Positions 61,617-64,000 of a DNA stretch of 64,000 bases are shown one piece after another; position 1 is the stretch's first letter; each line of letters starts with the position of its first letter. The notes beneath the pieces were generated by a model, which saw only the letters and a program-made list of their open reading frames with translations, made no database searches and was not told the DNA's origin. The stretch comes from Fodinisporobacter ferrooxydans (lineage in GTDB: Bacteria > Bacillota > Bacilli > Tumebacillales > MYW30-H2): NCBI RefSeq assembly GCF_022818495.1, contig NZ_CP089291.1, positions 3,365,501-3,429,500 of the forward strand. Direction: 5' to 3'. Position numbers and translations under genes: made by a program.

Positions 61617-61742
61617 ATGGAGAAAGTAAAGAAAACCCAGAATCCAGTTCCTGAGTATAAGTTGGATAATAAGAATACGCGCAGCACCCCAACGATTGAT
61701 ACAAAAGAAATGTCAGAAAGCCGGAATCGGATAAAACGGTAA
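61617..61742 (+). CDS. Small hydrophilic protein, 41 residues
   Basis: The protein reads MEKVKKTQNPVPEYKLDNKN and ends SESRNRIKR. It is very charged, with no membrane or Cys motif. AGGAGGCGG is 8 bases upstream and a good terminator follows 12 bases after the stop, so a real monocistronic gene is likely. It recalls small acid-soluble or Tlp-like spore proteins in composition only; I do not recognise the family. A second frame (61523-61654) overlaps its start. Confidence 0.6.
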   Translation: MEKVKKTQNPVPEYKLDNKNTRSTPTIDTKEMSESRNRIKR

Positions 61743-61753
61743 TCGGACATACG

Positions 61754-61790
61754 CACTCATCCAGTAAACTGGAATGAGTGTTTTTTATTC
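61754..61790 (+). terminator. Rho-independent terminator
   Basis: CACTCATcCAGT pairs with ACTGgAATGAGTG around AA, followed by TTTTTTATT. Confidence 0.88.
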
Positions 61791-61933
61791 TTTTAGAAGA
61801 ATCATCCTGAAAATGGTATACTATGTACAATCCTCCTTTTGACACGCCAGTTGTTTCTTAGTGAATCGTCTTTGAAAATAGTGTGCCAAATGGAGGATTC
61901 CAAACCATTTCATGTGAGATAGGGGAGAGTTGT

Positions 61934-62854
61934 TTGAATATCACGGTTGTTGGGGCAGGGGCGGTTGGCGGCTATTTTGGCGGCCGCTTGGCGGAAGCGG
62001 GCGCAAACGTTACGTTTCTCGTGCGTGAAAAACGGGCATTGCAGTTGGAACAAACCGGGCTGCAAATCGAGAGTCCATTCGGAAATGTCGTGTTGCATCC
62101 TGTGATTGCAACAGATGTGACTGCGATTGAACATTGCGATCTGATTCTATTATCTGTTAAAAATTATCATTTATCATCTGTTCTGGAAACGATCTGCCCT
62201 CTCATTCAAAAAGGTGCGAAAGTATTGCCATTGCTCAATGGCGTTGAGCATTTCGAGATGTTGCAACATGCGTTCGGAAAAGATACAGTATTAGGCGGTT
62301 TGTGCCATATTATCGCCACATTGGATCAGGATGGTAAAATCATACATACGAACCAAATTCACAGCATGACATTTGGACCGATCGAGCCGCAACAGACAAC
62401 ATTTTGCCAAGAGTTTTACGCATTAGCCAAAAAAGCCAATTTTGATATCAGTTTCAAAGAAAATATTTGGCATTCCATTTGGCACAAATATGTATTCATC
62501 ACCGCGTTTTCCGGAATTACGACAGCGTCCCGCTTGTCGATTGACGGAGTTGTCGGTTGTGATGCTACTCGCTGCGTATTGCAGCGCTCTTTAGAGGAAA
62601 TGTGTTCGCTGGCAGCCAAATACGGCGGGCAGCAAGCAGAGGATTATGTAACAAAAACGTTGCTGATGTTGGAAAAAATGGCAGAAGGTACGACTTCCTC
62701 CATGCACCAGGATTTTCGGAAAGGATTAGAGTTAGAAGTGGAGAGTCTGCAAGGAGCGGCCGTGAGGCTTGCCCATAAAGCATCTTTGCAAGTGCCGGTA
62801 ATTGAAACCCTTTATGGGCTGATTAAACCTTTTGAAAAAGGGAATTGCTGTTAA
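61934..62854 (+). CDS. panE: 2-dehydropantoate 2-reductase family (PanE/ApbA)
   Basis: This 306-residue NADPH-dependent reductase has the Rossmann start MNITVVGAGAVGGYFGGRLAE, then LILLSVKNYHLSSVL, LPLLNGVEHFEML, GGLCHI and the catalytic lysine region IWHKYVFITAFSGITTASR. PanE makes pantoate for pantothenate and CoA synthesis. Paralogues such as YkpB and YlbQ are common, so function may be redundant. TTG 61934 is chosen because GGGGAGAG lies 5 bases upstream; a longer in-frame start is not conserved. Independent of the adjacent transporter and M48 gene. Confidence 0.88.
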   Translation: MNITVVGAGAVGGYFGGRLAEAGANVTFLVREKRALQLEQTGLQIESPFGNVVLHPVIATDVTAIEHCDLILLSVKNYHLSSVLETICPLIQKGAKVLPLLNGVEHFEMLQHAFGKDTVLGGLCHIIATLDQDGKIIHTNQIHSMTFGPIEPQQTTFCQEFYALAKKANFDISFKENIWHSIWHKYVFITAFSGITTASRLSIDGVVGCDATRCVLQRSLEEMCSLAAKYGGQQAEDYVTKTLLMLEKMAEGTTSSMHQDFRKGLELEVESLQGAAVRLAHKASLQVPVIETLYGLIKPFEKGNCC

Positions 62855-62980
62855 AATGGAATTGCTGTTAAAATGCAGTGTGACGATCATGGAGAATAGT
62901 GAAAGCTTATAAGGGGAGATGGATTCTCCCCTGTTTGAATTCATCAAGATTAGGGGCGCAATCGAATCAAGGAGGAGACT

Positions 62981-64000
62981 ATGCGGACTGTTTATAAAGC
63001 TTTGACTTTTACGTATATCGTCTACGCGGTGGGAATTTTGGCGTATATTTATACACAAGATCCTTCCCGCGTTCCAGTATATGATATCGGCGGAGTGAGT
63101 GATCCGACAACATTTATGAGCCGAGCGCAAATTCATGAAGCAAATGCGGTCTCTCGTTTGCAGTATGTGAGTTTCTTTATTTTTGAACCATTGCAATGGA
63201 TCATTTATTTCGTTGTGCTCACTAGCGGAGTCTCGGGAAGAATGAAATACATGACACAGCAAATGACACATGTGAAAGCATTCCAAAGGATTCTATATGT
63301 GATTGGTCTGTTGGCGCTGCTTTTTATCGTACATTTGCCGATCAATGGATTTTATTTTGTGATCGACCATCTGTATCATTTATCAAGCCAAACCGCGAGT
63401 TCTTGGTTGGGTGACTTGTTAAAATCGTTTGGACTTGACTTGATTACACAAGTTCCGTTATTTTTGGGCGTTTTCTGGCTGATCAAAAAACAACCCAATC
63501 GTTGGTGGATTTCGATCTGGGTGTTGTCAATTCCCATTACGATTTTCCTCATGTTTATCCAGCCGCTCGTCGTGGATCCCATATTTAATACGTTTCAGCC
63601 ACTGCCTGACCAACAATTGAAAGCGGAAATCATATCGTTGACGACAAAAGCCCACATTCCTACAGATCAAATTTATGTGGTGAATAAATCAAAACAAACA
63701 AATGAACTGAACGCATACGTAACAGGAATTGGCAGCCAAACGCGAGTAGTATATTGGGATACGTTATTGCATTCGATGACAAAAGGGGAAATTGTATTTG
63801 TTACCGCACACGAAATCGGCCATTATGTGCTGCACCACATTTACATCGGAATTGTGGTGGGTCTGCTCATAGGTTATGGTGTGTTATGGGTGTTTTATCG
63901 ACTTTATCTGTGGATCGTACAGCGTTTCAAAGAAAGCCTGCATATCGATGGACCGCATGATTTTGTCGCTCTGCCGTTGTTGTTATTGCTGTATTCCGTG
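62981..64000 (+). CDS. M48-family CAAX-protease-like membrane metallopeptidase (3' end outside window)
   Basis: The frame is open from ATG 62981 to the window edge, 340 codons. GGAGGAG is upstream. It has several membrane helices (FTYIVYAVGILAYIY, YVSFFIFEPLQWIIYFVVL, RILYVIGLLALLFIV, PLFLGVFWLI and others). The soluble TFQPLPDQQLKAEIISLTTK domain and the zinc motif HEIGH at residue 277 (FVTAHEIGHYVL) follow. This is the layout of YhfN/Ste24-type M48 proteases, which act on membrane proteins. The third ligand (Glu) in the downstream part is outside the window. Possibly linked to the yhfH-like gene seen about 9 kb upstream by family name only. Confidence 0.9.
   Translation, partial: MRTVYKALTFTYIVYAVGILAYIYTQDPSRVPVYDIGGVSDPTTFMSRAQIHEANAVSRLQYVSFFIFEPLQWIIYFVVLTSGVSGRMKYMTQQMTHVKAFQRILYVIGLLALLFIVHLPINGFYFVIDHLYHLSSQTASSWLGDLLKSFGLDLITQVPLFLGVFWLIKKQPNRWWISIWVLSIPITIFLMFIQPLVVDPIFNTFQPLPDQQLKAEIISLTTKAHIPTDQIYVVNKSKQTNELNAYVTGIGSQTRVVYWDTLLHSMTKGEIVFVTAHEIGHYVLHHIYIGIVVGLLIGYGVLWVFYRLYLWIVQRFKESLHIDGPHDFVALPLLLLLYSV

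Overview
The window reads as a chromosomal segment of an endospore-forming Bacilli species. The order RNase J - tepA - ylzJ - spoIIIE - ymfK - rodZ - pgsA - cinA - recA - rny - ymdB - spoVS - cotE - miaB - mutS - mutL - miaA - hfq is the classical Bacillus backbone, with departures. A DEAD-box helicase sits between cinA and recA. A block of ATP-grasp/amidoligase genes follows cotE, and a GerA-type germination operon precedes miaB. Moderate GC content and the divergence of cotE and ymfK suggest a lineage outside Bacillus sensu stricto, possibly Alicyclobacillaceae or a relative; that placement is inference.

Layout. 1-9.9 kb: RNA decay (RNase J, partial), a ClpP-like protease, the DNA translocase, a BMP-family lipoprotein, YmfK, RodZ, a YajQ-type protein and PgsA. 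9.9-18.4 kb: three tandem 52-53-bp hairpin repeats, then cinA, the helicase, SOS-boxed recA, rny, ymdB and spoVS, with two copies of a 154-bp inverted-repeat element. 18.6-22.2 kb: M19 dipeptidase, PHP phosphoesterase, MBL-fold hydrolase and spore-coat morphogen CotE. 22.2-28.1 kb: three YheC/YheD-type ATP-grasp proteins plus a protein fusing a degraded ATP-grasp region to a glutamine-synthetase-like amidoligase. This is the best candidate here for a poorly described system, plausibly a spore-surface peptide or amide modification. 28.6-31.5 kb: a germination operon with A and C subunits and a tiny membrane protein, but no B (permease) gene. 31.7-40.1 kb: miaB, mutS, mutL, an RsmJ-like methyltransferase, miaA and hfq. 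40.4-41.2 kb: eight tRNA genes behind one strong promoter.

41.3-64 kb is metabolic and accessory: alpha/beta hydrolase, acyl-CoA ligase, thioesterase behind a 30-bp palindrome, Hsp20-like protein, PEP carboxykinase with CcpN-like sites, threonine aldolase, an NlpC/P60 cell-wall hydrolase under a c-di-AMP riboswitch, HAD phosphatase, a coiled-coil repeat protein, a DMT transporter, the glyoxylate shunt (aceB-aceA) divergent from a yhfH-like zinc-ribbon gene with shared operator-like boxes, a YtoI-like CBS protein, thioredoxin reductase, two tiny YjcZ-like membrane proteins, an MFS exporter, a ketopantoate-reductase-family protein and an M48 protease cut by the window end.

Several genes are very short: 5560-5658, 53614-53745, 59595-59717, 59778-59882 and 61617-61742. 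They are supported by ribosome binding sites, promoters or terminators. A third copy of the 154-bp element lies at 45870-46023; all three copies have matching 6-bp target duplications.
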